64,000 nt of DNA from Ancylostoma caninum (Eukaryota > Nematoda > Chromadorea > Rhabditida > Ancylostomatidae). The notes below the pieces were generated by a model. That model was given only the letters and a program-made list of their open reading frames with translations, was not told the origin of the DNA and searched no databases. Location of the stretch: assembly GCA_037903475.1 (NCBI GenBank), contig JBAJFG010000177.1, positions 248,001 through 312,000 on the forward strand. Direction: 5' to 3'. Below, piece after piece: positions 62,731 to 64,000 of this stretch. A program made the translations under genes and the position numbers. Each line of letters starts with the position of its first letter. Position 1 is the stretch's first letter.

Positions 62731-64000
62731 CAGCCCTTAACCGTGGTACAACGACCGCCTCTCAACGGAAGAATTGAGCGATCCACTCATTCCGAAACTA
62801 TATATGTGTGTAGATCCGATTGGACCCAAGCTTTGGTATCCCTTTTGCTTGCGGGGTTTTGGTTTACTTGTCGCTAGAATGCATTGAGTGCTTTATCGAT
62901 TGCATCGACTTTACTTTACGGAGAAGACGTCTTTAACTTTGACAGCGCCTGCTCGCTTTGAAAGAGTTTCTGGCTCTCCCTCTATGTCATCCCAGCGGCG
63001 TGCATTCATCAAAATACAGTCCAATAAAGCTTTTCTTATCTTGTAAAATCATTTAAACATAGCACAGGCTTTCAAAAGATCCAAAAATGCCAACTCGTTT
63101 TTACGACATTCCTATCACCACGTTCCCTCCGGGAAAACAGAGCTGTGAAGCTTTCTGGAACGGGATAACCCCAGGTATGAGATGAAACCAACATTGTGCA
63201 ATGGTGATGCAGCGGATAAATGCCTTTTTAATCTCTGCACTGCATGACGGAGCCGACGCAATGGCTCGGACACCATTAATGCACATCATGTGCTTCGAGT
63301 TCAGGCAGGGTAGGCGACGCCGTCTTTGACGCGATGCCTTCTTTTGCATGCCGAAATTTTCCTTTGATTGTAGAACTTAATATCTTATGCATATTTGCAG
63401 GTGGACCCCGAAGAACCTCCCCCTACTCGGAGATGCTGCGATTTCACCAGCCTACATCATCTAAATCTTTTAGCTGCCCCAGCCTGACTCCAAAACGTTG
63501 TAATCCAGGTTGAAATGCAGATTTACGCTGTAGACGCTTATTAGTTCTTATCAAAATATTGAGCCCACTTTTCCTCCTGAAAACAAGATTTGTTTGTATT
63601 TTCTCATAGTCTGCGTCTACACTTATGAAACGACACATTTAAAGGCAGCACCCACGATAATCTTCACCTTCGAACTTTTGAGGGTTTTCGAACCTCAGGC
63701 ATTGTCCCGACAATTCTGTGATGGAAATGCTGTCAAAAACCACGCATTTCATGAGATATCACAAGTATAACATCAGTGCAACAGTTCGAACCCAGCCCGC
63801 TGGTACGAGTTGACCTGCTGCGCAGAAATAGCCGTGGGTCGATGTTGGAACGAATCAGCTGTTTTCACATACAATCGCTCAGTTTTTCTTTGAAAAAAAT
63901 TTGTTTCGCGGACTTTTCTGTGCCATTCTTACACTACTTTGGCTGCAGCTGTCTGTTTGCGTTCTAATCTCACTTTTCACCAGCAGTTTGCCATTTTCTG
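62731..64000. other. Right end of window, nothing recognised
   Basis: No supported gene. Open frames on both strands (63101-63349, 63776-63967) have no recognisable motifs. Confidence 0.4.

Overview
This is eukaryotic, intron-rich DNA, best explained as a nematode and most likely a clade V strongylid (hookworm-like) genome. The reasons are compact genes with GT..AG introns, a secreted histidine acid phosphatase family of the type expanded in nematodes, and a dense load of Tc1, mariner, RTE, Helitron and Penelope-like elements. The species assignment is inference. I see no bacterial, phage or CRISPR features.

Three protein-coding host genes can be supported exon by exon. (1) Positions 1-1780, plus strand: the last three exons of an alanine-glyoxylate / serine-pyruvate aminotransferase, cut by the window edge. 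(2) Positions 2941-9002, minus strand: a complete 11-exon histidine acid phosphatase (HAP-1, 443 codons, 6 kb). (3) Positions 20870-60179, minus strand: a paralogue (HAP-2, also 443 codons) with the same ten intron positions and phases, stretched over 39.3 kb by transposon- and satellite-filled introns. Its exons sit in five islands: 20870-22371, 24670-24784, 33071-33595, 56487-56809 and 60090-60179. Both paralogues keep the RHGDRSP and HD catalytic motifs and a signal peptide, so both look functional.

Region by region: 9.0-20.9 kb is intergenic and holds an RTE retrotransposon remnant split by a foldback element, several other foldback and inverted-repeat elements, and no convincing gene. 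Intron 7 of HAP-2 holds a 0.67 kb Helitron. Intron 6 holds RTE fragments and a 4.5 kb array of a 59-bp minisatellite (27.9-32.4 kb). Intron 3 (22.9 kb) holds older diverged arrays of the same satellite, a 2.8 kb palindrome made of two head-to-head Tc1 elements, mariner remnants (one nested in another), Tc1-type elements, a Helitron broken by a TA-targeting transposon and by a Penelope-like retroelement, and a 1.8 kb foldback element broken by another Helitron. Intron 1 holds a Tc1 remnant and a second TA-targeting element. The 60.2-64.0 kb stretch has only RTE and Tc1 remnants.

The most interesting structures are the Penelope-like element (RT plus GIY-YIG reading frame, a hammerhead ribozyme motif with all core positions, 12-bp target duplications and an 'empty site' in a sibling Helitron), the Helitron family with 118-bp internal repeats whose A|T insertion can be read directly from the two arms of a foldback element, and the recently amplified 59-bp minisatellite with decayed relatives in the same gene. 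The nesting gives a relative order of events in HAP-2 intron 3: Helitron first, then the TA element and the Penelope-like element.
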